Origin: Nemertoderma westbladi
Lineage: Eukaryota; Xenacoelomorpha; Nemertodermatida; Nemertodermatidae
DNA: 64,000 nt
Direction of reading: 5' to 3'
NCBI GenBank assembly: GCA_032718475.1
Contig: JAUCBJ010000238.1
Location: 41,647-105,646 of the forward strand
The notes beneath the pieces are model-generated. The model ran no database searches. It was not told the DNA's origin and was given only the letters and a program-made list of their open reading frames with translations. The translations under genes and the position numbers were made by a program. This document shows, one piece after another, positions 23,981-34,078 of the stretch (its first letter is position 1; each line of letters starts with the position of its first letter).

Positions 23981-25537
23981 ATGTTACCCAACCCCAATAT
24001 CGTCGCCATTAAACGGAGTCCTCTGGGCGAATCAAACCGTAATTCTTTATCTCCTATGACGAGTCTCGCTATTAATCTCGACAACGTGCTCAACACTTCC
24101 GGTGACGTCACTACTGGTCCAGTCCCTGACACCCCCAGCCCGTTCCTCTGCAGTAAACTCCGAGGAAGCGGCCGCGGTTTATCCTTAACTCGACGTTTCT
24201 CCCTCGACGACTTTCCCTCGGATTCCGATTCTCCGTCGACCTTTAAGAGACCCCGGTGCCCGCTGGGGGGCGTCGGGACCCGTCTCCAGCGCTACCGCTC
24301 GGGCCCCGTTGGTTTCGCGTCGTCAAACCGCCCGCCGCTGATCCGCTCCGGCGCCGTGGACCTCCCGGACGACTCGCCCTGCTTCGTCGCGGATTGCTCC
24401 GGGGATTGTCCCGACAAGGAGAACCGCAACCCGACCCGTCGTCCCGGGGAGCAAGCCCCCGCCGTTCGGACGACCAAACGATCGCCGCTCAAGTCGATCC
24501 CGCTGTTGCCGACCCGTTCGGCTCCTCCGGATCACGAAACTCCGACGAAATCCTCGGGTTTCGCCTCCGATGGATTCTCGGTAGACGATTTAACCGCGGA
24601 CGGCGACTCTCCATCCCCAACCAACCCGAACGTTAAACAACTCTACGACGCCTTCGATAAGAAACCCCTTACCGCTCCCGGCAAGGCGAGATTAAACTTT
24701 ACGAGTTTCGATAAAGATAACCAATCGGTTTCTCCCGAAGGGGTAGTTCCCATCCGGAATATCGACGTTGAAGTTGTCAGCTCGGGGGGCTCCTTCCTGC
24801 TGAAGAGACCCGCGGTGAAACCCAAATCGTTGATTCGATCTCCGGCGAATAAACGGAGTAAATACGAGGAGGATGACTCTCGGACCTGTCGTCTACAACC
24901 TCTGAAACTCCAGCGGTCCCAATCGGTGTGTCCGGAGGAGATCAACCGAATCCTCGATCGGATCTCCAACACCGACGTTATCGGGGATGGGAGCGCGAGC
25001 CACGCGCTCCCGCTGGTGGTCGGGAGGCGTCCGGATTGCCGCTCCATCGAGGCGGCCACCCTGGTCGGCCTGCTCGACGGTCGGTTCGCCGACTCGGTTA
25101 CTCGCTACCTCGTCATCGACAGCCGCTACCCGTTCGAGTACCGCGGCGGCCACATCCGCGGCGCGGTTAACTTCTACACCCACGAGGACCTCTCCGACGG
25201 GTTGTTCCGCTCGGCGCCCCCCCTCCTCGGGGCGGCTAACGAGTCGCAGCGATTGGTTCTCATCCTGCACTGCGAGTTCTCGTCGGAACGGGCCCCTCGC
25301 GGCTATAAGTACATCCGCGAGCAGGATCGACTGGTCAACTCCACGGTCTTTCCCCATCTACACTACCCCGAGGTTTATTTACTCCAAGGGGGATATAAAG
25401 AGTTTTATTCCCGCTACCCTGAGTACTGCGAGCCCCGCGGATACGTACCAATGAACCATTCGGAATATAAAGACGATCTCCGCAGGTTTAAATCGAAGGC
25501 CAAAAGTTGGCCACCTTACAGACCAAGTAGAAAGTAA
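23981..25537 (+). CDS. M-phase inducer phosphatase CDC25, single exon
   Basis: Dual-specificity phosphatase that removes inhibitory phosphates from the Thr-Tyr pair of cyclin-dependent kinases, acting in nucleus and cytoplasm to drive mitotic entry. The N-terminal half (residues 1-350) is low-complexity and rich in Ser-Pro, with TPSPFL near residue 50, RRFSLDD near residue 70 and a KEN box at 146-148, a known APC/C degron class. The C-terminal catalytic rhodanese-type domain has RYPFEYRGGHIRGAVNF from Arg382 and the active-site loop HCEFSSER at 430-437 (nucleophile Cys431, phosphate-binding Arg437). It ends with the family's CEPRGYVPM and basic tail. The 518-aa length is normal for metazoan CDC25. 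The ATG at 23981 follows a splice-acceptor match and is the first ATG not immediately followed by a stop. Unusually, residue 381 is Ser where vertebrate CDC25 has the back-door Cys. The coding region is GC-rich and intronless in an AT-rich setting. Confidence 0.96.
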   Translation: MLPNPNIVAIKRSPLGESNRNSLSPMTSLAINLDNVLNTSGDVTTGPVPDTPSPFLCSKLRGSGRGLSLTRRFSLDDFPSDSDSPSTFKRPRCPLGGVGTRLQRYRSGPVGFASSNRPPLIRSGAVDLPDDSPCFVADCSGDCPDKENRNPTRRPGEQAPAVRTTKRSPLKSIPLLPTRSAPPDHETPTKSSGFASDGFSVDDLTADGDSPSPTNPNVKQLYDAFDKKPLTAPGKARLNFTSFDKDNQSVSPEGVVPIRNIDVEVVSSGGSFLLKRPAVKPKSLIRSPANKRSKYEEDDSRTCRLQPLKLQRSQSVCPEEINRILDRISNTDVIGDGSASHALPLVVGRRPDCRSIEAATLVGLLDGRFADSVTRYLVIDSRYPFEYRGGHIRGAVNFYTHEDLSDGLFRSAPPLLGAANESQRLVLILHCEFSSERAPRGYKYIREQDRLVNSTVFPHLHYPEVYLLQGGYKEFYSRYPEYCEPRGYVPMNHSEYKDDLRRFKSKAKSWPPYRPSRK

Positions 25538-25577
25538 TTATTGTTTTGTTATTTTGTGTTATTTATAATATTTATAC

Positions 25578-25583
25578 ATTAAA
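25578..25583 (+). terminator. ATTAAA polyadenylation signal of CDC25
   Basis: ATTAAA lies about 40 bases after the CDC25 stop codon and is followed by a T/GT-rich stretch (about 25605-25700), the usual arrangement of a poly(A) site. Confidence 0.6.
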
Positions 25584-26046
25584 TTTACGGTGGAAGTTCA
25601 TAATATTTCATTTTGTGTTCTTTGCTATTTACTTGCTTTGCTACTAGTGTTGCTATTTTAGGTTTAGGTTTTATTTCCCAGTCTTACATATTTTTCGTTT
25701 TGTTTACTTGTTTTTATTAATTCGCTTTTACTGGTGACTTGGCATACTTTTTGCTCCTTTAGATTTGTTTTTCATATTGTTTTTCTAATTTTATTATTTA
25801 GTTTTGAGCCAAATATTATTAGTTTTTACTAGGTTGCATCGATCGTTTGCATTAGCTATTCCCATACAAACTACAATTCGTACAAAACCATCAATATTCA
25901 ATATCATAATGTACCACCCTGTTTGTTTGTTTGGTATAGTTATGAAATAATTTGTATGTTTAATGTGTTTTACCATGTAACTTCTCTTTGCTAGCCTTGC
26001 CTAATATACCATTCTTCCTTAAACCTCTTGTGACAAATATTCTATA
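25584..26046. other. CDC25 downstream spacer
   Basis: T-rich non-coding sequence with no other recognisable feature up to the 21-bp minisatellite. Confidence 0.5.
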
Positions 26047-26820
26047 ACGTCCCAACCAGACTCAATAACGTCCCCTCCATCAATAACGTCACAACCAGAC
26101 TCAATAACGTCCCACCCTTACTAAATAACGTCCCTCTCGTACTCAATAAAGTAAAGTCCCCTCCATACTCAATAACGTCCCAACCAGACTCAATAACGTC
26201 CCAACCACACTCAATAACATACCACCCAGGGTCAATAACGTCCCAACCAGACTCAATAAAGTCCCAACCAGACTCAATAACGTCCCAACCATACTCAATA
26301 AAGTCCCAACCAGACTCAATAACGTCCCAACCATACCCAATAACGTTCCCTCCATAATCAATAACGTCCCAACCAGACTCAATAACGTCCCAACCAGACT
26401 CAATAACGTCCCAACCATACCCAATAACGTTCCCTCCATAATCAATAACGTCCCAACCAGACTCAATAACGTCCCAACCAGACTCAATAACGTCCCAACC
26501 ATACCCAATAACGTTCCCTCCATAATCAATAACGTCCCAACCAGACTCAATAACGTCCCAACCAGACTCAATAACGTCCCAACCATACCCAATAACGTTC
26601 CCTCCATAATCAATAACGTCCCAACCAGACTCAATAACGTCCCAACCAGACTCAATAACGTCCCAACCATACCCAATAACGTTCCCTCCATAATCAATAA
26701 CGTCCCAACCAGACTCAATAACGTCCCAACCAGACTCAATAACATCCCACCCATACTCAATAACATCCCCTCTTTACTCAATAACGTCCCCTCCATACCC
26801 AATAACGCTTCACCCAACTC
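26047..26820. repeat. 21-bp minisatellite with 84-bp higher-order unit
   Basis: Monomer CTCAATAACGTCCCAACCAGA. In the centre (about 26320-26720) four variant monomers form an 84-bp block (CCATACCCAATAACGTTCCC, then ATAATCAATAACGTCCC, then two ACCAGACTCAATAACGTCCC) repeated about five times. Because 21 is a multiple of 3, the minus strand carries a 224-codon frame of 7-residue repeats (GTLLSLV and variants). This frame has no other protein character and is not called as a gene. Confidence 0.95.
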
Positions 26821-26872
26821 ACTACGTATATTCCATTATATAATTAATTATCAGCTACTTTTTTTCACCATT

Positions 26873-27195
26873 GTGAGGCGAGCCACGAAGTCGTTCCTTA
26901 CAGAGCAGTACGGCCCCAATTGGCATGGTCTGTCTGTCTGTGTTTGTCTACCTGGTTCAATGCTTGAAGACCAATATCTCAGAAACGGCTTGTACTAATT
27001 TATTGAGATTTAGTACTAAGTGTCAGCAGTAGACGAAAAGTGTCGGCTGTAGACGAAACGTTTTGTAAAAAATTGCAGAGAATTTCTCTAGGAAGAGCGA
27101 CTTCCTAAATTCCTTCCAATTTAGGATGTAAGATACAGAATTTTCACACCGGATAATGCCTATTGGGGCTGTACGAAAAACTTACGCTAAGTTCC
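26873..27195. mobile_element. Degenerate inverted-repeat element (MITE-like)
   Basis: GTACGGCCCCAATTGGCAT (about 26908-26926) is matched in inverted orientation near 27155-27173 (ATGCCTATTGGGGCTGTAC). The left outer part (GGCGAGCCACGAAGTCG) resembles the end of the better preserved element at 30643. Borders are approximate and no target-site duplication was found. Confidence 0.45.
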
Positions 27196-27344
27196 ACAGA
27201 CATCGTGCATGTGAATCACATCAACGTGTACTGCTATATAATGTTAGTTGATTCTTGAACGTAGTTTTTATTTTAACTATTTCCCTTGTGTTGTTGTCTG
27301 TAAATAAATTTACCTCAATGGTGTCTGCGCCTTGTGTAATCCCG

Positions 27345-27595
27345 TATGTAGTGTGACCCACTCCTATTTAGTGTAATTCCGTATGTTGTGTGACCCACTC
27401 CTATTTAGTGTAATTCCGCATGTTGTGTGACCCACTCCTATTTAGTGTAATTCCGTATGTTGTGTGACCCACTCCTATTTAGTGTAATTCCGTATGTTGT
27501 GTGACCCACTCCTATTTAGTGTAATCCCGTATGTATTGTGACCCCTCATATTTAGTGTAATCCTGTAGTGTGGCCAATCATATTTAGTGCAATTC
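27345..27595. repeat. 37-bp minisatellite
   Basis: About six copies of a unit containing GTGACCCACTCCTATTTAGT and GTAATTCCGTATGTT; the last copies are degenerate. Confidence 0.92.
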
Positions 27596-28326
27596 AATAG
27601 CCAGACTCGCCTTAAGATACCTTTTATTAATCATGACCGGACTTACTGTAGCTCAGTAACCAGTATACTTACCGTCTCCTGGTAGACTAGAAGTTATCAA
27701 ATCAAACAACCGAAGCCTCATCATAATTATATATTAACCTGATTTTTAATTTCTTAGCATTTCGTGTTTGTGTGTTGAACTCTTTTACCACTGTCGACTA
27801 ACTAAAGTTATTGTTTATTTAACTGTTGTAAATAAACCCATCGATTGTCACTCTGTTGTCGTTCATATAAATACTACCTGATTTCATATGATTTTTATCT
27901 CAGCTCGTTTTCTTATACTTACCGAAGTTAAATATTTCTAAATTTTTTGTTCGACCTAATAGACAGCAGCCTTACGCCTTACGTCTCCTTCACTTATTCC
28001 ATAATATATTTTCTCATGTTTTGTTGCAATTTTCGAATAATATTTATCATTCTGTGTAAGCCCTACTTATTAGGGCGTTAAAGAATATGTCACTGAATTT
28101 ATCTGGATTTCTGACCCCAATTTATTATCTATCGTTAAGTGTCTTTATTTGACAGACCACTTTGTCAAAACATAACACCCCACTCACCCCCCTTAAAATT
28201 ATACATCAAAGCTTTGCGCTGGGATAAAGATAGACCTCCGAAAATATCACAAGTTGAAAAGTACTGTTTACCCGATTCTTGGCACAAAAACAATAAAAGT
28301 GATTACATGGAGCTTATATACAAGAC
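27596..28326. other. Non-coding spacer
   Basis: AT-rich; the 91-codon plus-strand frame at 28139-28414 runs into the next minisatellite and has no domain. Confidence 0.5.
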
Positions 28327-28545
28327 TTCTAGACCCCCAACCCCCGCCCCCTCATCCTATAACCCATCTGTAGACCCCCAACCCCCGCCCCCTCATCCTA
28401 TAACCCATCTGTAGACTCCCAACCCCGGCCCCCTTTATCCTATGACCCATCTCTAGAAGCCCAACACCCGCCTCCCTTATCCTATAACCCATTTCTAGAC
28501 CCCCGCCCCCTCATCCTATAACCCATCTCTAAACCCTCTCTAAAG
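28327..28545. repeat. C-rich minisatellite of about 41 bp
   Basis: About five copies, some shortened, of a unit with GACCCCCAACCCCCGCCCCC followed by TCATCCTATAACCCATCT. The complementary strand has several G-runs per unit and could form G-quadruplexes. Confidence 0.88.
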
Positions 28546-29168
28546 GTAAGGGTTTACGATTCAGTGGAATCAACTTTCATTTTAACTTTCTGTGTGACAT
28601 GTTTTTATAAACGCCGTTGTAATGATAGTTTAATTCGGTAGTGGTTCTCTCAATATCTAAGTTCACGTTCTCTCCATCAATCTGTACAGATAATTAATTT
28701 AATTGAAGGCATAATTAACTTCAGTTTTTAGTATTTTTCTCTTATTAATCATTCGCGCTATATTTTTATATTAATATTTGATAATGTTGACGTACTACTG
28801 TAAATGATAAAACCTATTAATCGTTGAATCAACGACCTCTTTTTTCATTATCACCTTATAAATTTGAAGTAGATAAAGTTTCCATCGGTACATTCAAACC
28901 GCTAGAATAATGGTGAAGAATAACAGCAGTGCGACCGACTGGGGCAATATCGATTGAGATACTTTTTTAAAACGCTCGCAGCTAAAGATTGAACTCAACC
29001 AGGTCAAATAACTAGAACGCCAGCAAGCTGGCTAGCCTTAATAAGACCGTCTATAACACAACAAAACAGAAAAAAACGAAATAATAATTCCCATCAAATG
29101 TAAACATCTCCCTCCAAGCTGTCACGGAGAAAGCAGAATTAATGTCACGCCCAACCAGTTCGCAACCC
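28546..29168. other. Non-coding spacer
   Basis: AT-rich sequence in which I see no gene or defined repeat. Confidence 0.5.
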
Positions 29169-30067
29169 TGTACGGTACTTTGTTCCAAAATCGACGTTTG
29201 CGAACTTTGTACCAATGGGTAGCCAACTTTGTTCCAATAAATGCGAACTTTTTTCAAATGCTAACTTAGTTCCAATGAATGCGAACTTTGTTCCAATAAA
29301 TACGAACTTAGTTCCAATGCTTATTTGCGAACTTTGCGTGCGTGCGTGCGTTCATTGTAGCAACTGTAGTGCTTGCGAACTTAGTTCCAATGAATGCGAA
29401 CTTTGTTCCAATAAATACGAACTTTGTTCCAATAGTTGCGAACTTTGTTCCAATAGTTGCGAACTTTGTTCCAATTATGGAAGTTTACAATAAACGAAAT
29501 AAAGTTAATCAGGAAATGTTTTACCATTTATTAACCTAATGAAAGGAGCAATTGAGCGACAAGCAGAAGCTTATGAGATCCGTCTTGTAAGAGGATTATT
29601 GTTGTATTGTATAACTTACAGGTTTTTTTAATGAGTACCTTAGAATACCGGCATTATATCATATCAAAATATATACGGTCAACTATTTTTTACTTCAGTG
29701 TTGTAGACTAGTTTAGACTAAACACTCGAATTATTAGATATTAGAGTGCGAGGCGAAGCGAGGCGGAACGTGCGAAGCCACACGGTGGTGTATGGTGTAG
29801 GGTAGGCGTCTTGCCTCACACTATAGGCTTAATGATAGTTATGGACTAGAACACTGAAGGAAATTGTTGGTACTGAATCTATTCGTAATCGTAATATCTT
29901 GTTGTTATGCCGGTATTCTTATGTTAGTTATTAAAAACCTATGGGGTGGGATTCATTGGAACAAAGTTCGCATCGTATTGGAACAAAGTTCGTAACTATT
30001 GGAACAAAGTTCGCATCCCATTGGAGCAAAGTTCGCAAAAGTAGGTTTTGGAACAAAGTACCGTACA
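29169..30067. mobile_element. 899-bp inverted-repeat DNA element with subterminal arrays
   Basis: The ends are a perfect 22-bp terminal inverted repeat beginning TGTACGGTACTTTGTTCC (29169-29190) and ending GGAACAAAGTACCGTACA (30046-30067). Inside the left end, about ten copies of the 21-bp unit GCGAACTTTGTTCCAAT + 4 bases run from about 29195 to 29480. Inside the right end, four inverted copies (ATTGGAACAAAGTTCGC) lie at about 29950-30035. No transposase frame is present, so it is non-autonomous. Flanks CGCAACCC and CGCTAACA are only partly alike, so a target-site duplication is unproven and the superfamily is open. Confidence 0.88.
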
Positions 30068-30642
30068 CGCTAACAGTCTTCTACTGTAATAATATACCAC
30101 TTAACTATTCCTAAACCACAGGACACAATAATTTAGCACTTTAAGTAGAAGACCGTTAGGACTTCTTACTGTAAAAGTATTCACTATGTATCTGTATATA
30201 GGGTGAACTCCTCCAAAGCTATAGCTCGTCCGTCAATGAAACTTATATCAATCGACGCAGCTCAAACCCAGGATGTGTAAAAAAAAGTTTCGAAAAAAAT
30301 TATTAAAGTGTCTTTTTTTATTTCGAAAAATAGCCGGAAAACACGAAAATTGCCATCAACTCAACGATATAAACACCAGCTGCTGGTGCTCATGGCGGGC
30401 CTAGTAAAGCTACTACTATTGATTGAAATGGCTAGGCCCAAACTGCAGAGAAGTATATTATTTGCCAATAAGTTTATTACTATCTCACTCTATCCCAGAC
30501 AGAAAGCAAACATTGTAATGTATTAGCCAGCCAGCTGAATAGCTCTTCCCAGAGAATCCTATGGGAATATCTAATGGGTTACTCACTGCTATGTTAGGTG
30601 GGACACAAGCTGATTGAATTATAAGCACTGGGCCGTTCAAAT
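30068..30642. other. Non-coding spacer between two inverted-repeat elements
   Basis: No gene recognised. A 72-codon frame at 30308-30526 has no domain. Confidence 0.45.
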
Positions 30643-31252
30643 GTGGGGCGAGACACGTAGTCGGCGAGCCTTTGCATACGGTTCATATAGGGCAAATGGG
30701 GCATGTCCGTCTGTCTGTCCGTCCGTCCGTCTGTCTGGTAAATGTTTGAACGCGAATTTCTCGGCATCGCTCGTTCGGAATTGAACCAAACTTAGTAGGT
30801 AAGTAGTAGAGAGAAAGTTTAGAAAGTTTGTAAAGTTTGGTCAAAAATCATGCAGTCTGACGTCAGCTACGACAGATTATGTGGTTTTTAGAAAATGTTA
30901 AATTTCTCGGGAAGGCCTCATTTTCCTGAGCTGAAATTTTGGTGGCCTGTAGAGAATCATGAGGTCTATCTTTTACGAAATTGAAAAGTTAAGACATTTA
31001 ATTGGGGATCCGCTAGAGACTCAGAAGTAATGACATAGGCCTACCGGTACGGTACTGCTGTACAGTGCTGCACTGGTAAGTACGAAATTGCAGAATAACA
31101 ATTTGACACCACCTAGCGGATTAACATATGATTGTATATCGAATGAATACATTTATAGCATGGGATATGGGGTCCAAACTAGACATGCCCCATTTGCTCT
31201 ATATGAACCGTATGCCAAGGCTTGCCGACTACGTGCTGCGCGAAGTCCCCAC
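30643..31252. mobile_element. 610-bp MITE with about 70-bp inverted ends
   Basis: The left end (GTGGGGCGAGACACGTAGTC ... GGTTCATATAGGGCAAATGG) is repeated inverted at the right end (about 31187-31252, ... CGACTACGTGCTGCGCGAAG TCCCCAC). About 60 of 70 positions match. The left end continues into a (GTCC/GTCT)n tract. The 70-codon frame inside (31128-31340) crosses the right end and is not a transposase. No target-site duplication was identified. Confidence 0.85.
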
Positions 31253-31879
31253 GAACGTGTTTTATAGGTTAATAATAATGACATTTAGGGGCTGGGATAT
31301 CTCTCTCTTAAACTGTAAGCAAAGCTGTTCGATGGGGTGAGGGACCCAACTGCACTACGTTTGTCTTATTGCCGCCAGCTTGTTGGCTTTTAGTTATATT
31401 ACAGCCATACCCATACAAGTGTAAAAATTAAGCTCTGTGGCCTGTACATTTCCGTATAAAATTATATAAAATAAGCTTCTTGCCGTCAAAAAATATATGT
31501 TTGTTTGTTGGTCTGTGTGTGTGCGTGCACATTGATATTGGCTTGGAAGAGAACGTGTTCCACATGTTGGGATATCAAGTATTCTTGCAGCTTTAACTCT
31601 GTCTTCGTTCAATCTAATATTCCACTAACAATCAGTCAGCTATAATCACAACAGCTCTGCCGTGCAATGTAAAAAGACTATGTAATGTTATAATCGAGAA
31701 CACCGTATCTACTCTAGTTCTTAAGATATGCAATGTAGAAAGGCCGTAAGTCAACAAATGTATAGTGTTACAAAGGTAAAAGACCGTAAGTGCAATACAA
31801 AAGACCGCAACTAATTAAATTTATGCAAAAAACCGAAGTCTCAAGACTTGCGGTGTTTTGTCATTGCCTACTGGCTCCA
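31253..31879. other. Non-coding spacer
   Basis: No gene recognised; near 31690-31820 the phrase AAAGACCGTAAGT recurs imperfectly three to four times. Confidence 0.45.
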
Positions 31880-32357
31880 GAAGTCGAGTCGAGGAAATCC
31901 TGCCAAGCACCTAACTGATCTAGACTTTGCTGATGACTTAGGAGTACTCTCGAAATCACTAGAGGGAGCCCAACGGCTCCTCAGCTCATTAGAACATGCT
32001 GCTTCTAGTGTTGGTCTTTTTATTAACTCCAGAAAGACCAAAATTTTGACAGTTAACTTTGAAAGTCCTCAGCAAGTCTCTGATCGGATGAGCATAAGCT
32101 CAAAGGATGGTATGCTTGAGCAAGGGAAAGGCATGGGCAACCTTGAATAGGCTTTCCAGGATTTGGAAGTCACCGAGAATTAATCGGAAACTTAAGGTCC
32201 GATTATTTAGAGCAGCAGTAGTTCCAGTACTCCTCTACGGGAGTCCATGCTGGGCTCTAACTGCTGAGGACACCAAATCTCTGGATGGCACATTCACAAG
32301 AATGCTACGCCGGGTTCATTGTGTCAAGTACAATGCACACATCTCCAACCAGACACT
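31880..32357 (+). pseudogene. LINE reverse transcriptase 3' fragment with internal deletion
   Basis: Same family as the copy at 21.3 kb. It contains the L-T-D-L-D-F-A-D-D-L reverse transcriptase box (catalytic FADD variant), G-L-F-I-N-S-R-K-T-K and the R-I-W-K-S ... L-L-Y-G-S-P-C-W-A-L-T segment. Compared with the 21.3-kb copy, about 65 bases are missing after GGTATGCTTGAGC (near 32120), which shifts the frame. The fragment stops at a repeated TCTCCAACCAGACA and lacks the family's 3' end. Confidence 0.85.
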
Positions 32358-32617
32358 ATCTCCAACCAGACAACCGCCCCCCAGTTCTGAGTTTTTAGGA
32401 ACTTATCGCCCTCGAGTCTTTTCGCCACCGAGTCTTTACCGCCGCTGGTCCTTTATGGCCCCTGTCATTATATACAGGATACTTTCCCCCAACTTTCTCA
32501 TACTTCCTCTTGTGGAGGGGTAGGCCTACAGACAGGTATAATACGAATGGAAGTAATTGGCGAATGTGAAATTATGGCTACATATAAATAAATTATATCA
32601 GTTATTTGTTTATTGGT
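32358..32617. other. Short non-coding spacer
   Basis: C-rich then AT-rich sequence; nothing recognised. Confidence 0.4.
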
Positions 32618-32802
32618 TTAGGCCGCGTTCACACTACCGAGTCAAAGTCAAAATAAAATAAATATAGCTAGCTAGCAATAATAAATAATAATACATAGGC
32701 CTAATATAATACATAAGGGCATTCTAGAAAAAATTAAATTTCTTGTGATGTGTTTTACATGTTGTCTTTTGACTTTGACTCGGTAGTATTAATGCGGTCT
32801 TA
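32618..32802. mobile_element. Small MITE, about 185 bp
   Basis: TTAGGCCGCGTTCACACTAC + CGAGTCAAAGTCAAAA at the left is matched inverted at the right (TTTTGACTTTGACTCGGTAG + TATTAATGCGGTCTTA). About 29 of 35 positions pair. The interior is AT-rich. No transposase. Confidence 0.8.
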
Positions 32803-32858
32803 GACAGAATTGCTAAATTTACGAAATACCTCCAGTTTTACATTTCAGTATAAATAAG

Positions 32859-32864
32859 TTTATT
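32859..32864 (-). terminator. AATAAA polyadenylation signal (minus strand)
   Basis: TTTATT on the plus strand gives AATAAA about 50 bases after the stop of the 387-aa minus-strand gene. Confidence 0.55.
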
Positions 32865-32914
32865 GTTATTTGTCAGTGAACGAATTCATATTGATTATCT
32901 CTATATCCATTACT

Positions 32915-34078
32915 TTAATCTGAACTGCTTTGAGTGTTTTCGTCAACGTCAAAAACTCGTTCTGGTAAATAAAAATCATCGGAATCTGTTGGCTCTGCAT
33001 CACAAACACGACGAAATGGTGGTTTCATATCCGTGAAAACTTGTAGATTTTCTAGTAGATTTATCATCCCAAAACACCCTCTCTTGGTCCCAGCTAGAGT
33101 GTCGAGTATTTTTTCAATGTGGCTCTGAAATAATTTACACACTGCTTGGCATCTATCAGTAGTGTTTGGCAAACATCTACTACTCTCAACATGATCCCTG
33201 AAACATCCAACCACCACATTGCCAACCATGTAACGAAGTTCACTATTGTACGCCGCGATGTTAAGCGGGAGGACACTGAAGTCTACTAAATTGTCGATAA
33301 ACTTCTCTAATAAATCAGGATTGAGCGTAAATTTGTAAGACATCTGATATAAGTCGCTGTGACCGAATCCGAATGTTTCAACCCAGTTCACTGCAGCCCT
33401 AAGTAGGTTGGGAACGTGACTTCCATCATCAGCTGTGTACAATTTATCCAAATCAAACATAAATTTCCTTGCACATAATTTAATTCGACTTGCGTCTTCT
33501 CTCGCTTCACTCTCGCTAACACTTCCCGTTGGCGAATATAAATGGGTTTTCTTTGTTTTAAAGAATTTCCACTCGATTATTCCATGATCCCCAAAAGCTA
33601 CAACCATTGAGTCTACCTCACTCTCGTTCATAAAATAAAACACAACTTCTACTTCGTATGGAAGCGGTTCTTTAACGAAGACTTTAAGCTTCTGTGTTGA
33701 CATTCGTTGATAACCTATGCCCGTAAACGAAACTTTTTGAATCACTCTTTCACTACTGTGACTTAACAATTCTAAAACGAGATATTTCTCGTCTTTCAGT
33801 ATAACTTTCGACAAGAAATAATCTCGTGTCACCTTATCTGAATCCCCGTTATCTTCTTGAGTAATTTTAACACTAAGTTGTATTACAATTTTATCAAATA
33901 TTGTAGAAGAGGCGTCTCCTTGTAGTACCTTATCGATTCTTATATTTTTATGAATTTTCTGTAGTTCCTCTTTTTCGCTGTCGTTTATCCAACCCGACGC
34001 TAGATGGCGTTCGTTAGGGTACGCGTCCACAAACGGATTAAGAAAATCCCTTATAGGTATTGAATAAATCGATTCCAT
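32915..34078 (-). CDS. Unrecognised 387-aa single-exon protein
   Basis: I do not recognise this family. The frame is intact and protein-like. It starts MESIYSIPIRDF, continues with an alternating hydrophobic/charged segment likely to be beta-rich (about residues 45-185), and has a second half that looks mainly helical (residues 195-350, with LRAAVNWVETFGFGHSDL and LDTLAGTKRGCFGMINLL). The tail is acidic and Ser-rich (TDSDDFYLPE ... SSSD). There is no signal peptide or membrane segment, so an intracellular role is likely. The gene is intronless and has an AATAAA signal 50 bases downstream, which supports expression. It sits between two fragments of one LINE family (31.9 and 34.3 kb), so a retrocopy or a gene carried by a mobile element are alternatives. 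The start is the first ATG in frame after stops. Confidence 0.7.
   Translation of the reverse strand: MESIYSIPIRDFLNPFVDAYPNERHLASGWINDSEKEELQKIHKNIRIDKVLQGDASSTIFDKIVIQLSVKITQEDNGDSDKVTRDYFLSKVILKDEKYLVLELLSHSSERVIQKVSFTGIGYQRMSTQKLKVFVKEPLPYEVEVVFYFMNESEVDSMVVAFGDHGIIEWKFFKTKKTHLYSPTGSVSESEAREDASRIKLCARKFMFDLDKLYTADDGSHVPNLLRAAVNWVETFGFGHSDLYQMSYKFTLNPDLLEKFIDNLVDFSVLPLNIAAYNSELRYMVGNVVVGCFRDHVESSRCLPNTTDRCQAVCKLFQSHIEKILDTLAGTKRGCFGMINLLENLQVFTDMKPPFRRVCDAEPTDSDDFYLPERVFDVDENTQSSSD

Noticed and set aside
24256-25454. Several long frames on both strands inside CDC25
   Set aside because: GC-rich codon use lowers stop frequency in all frames; only the CDC25 frame has conserved motifs.
26143-26817. 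224-codon minus-strand Leu/Gly repeat protein
   Set aside because: By-product of the 21-bp minisatellite; no signal, start context or flanking gene structure.
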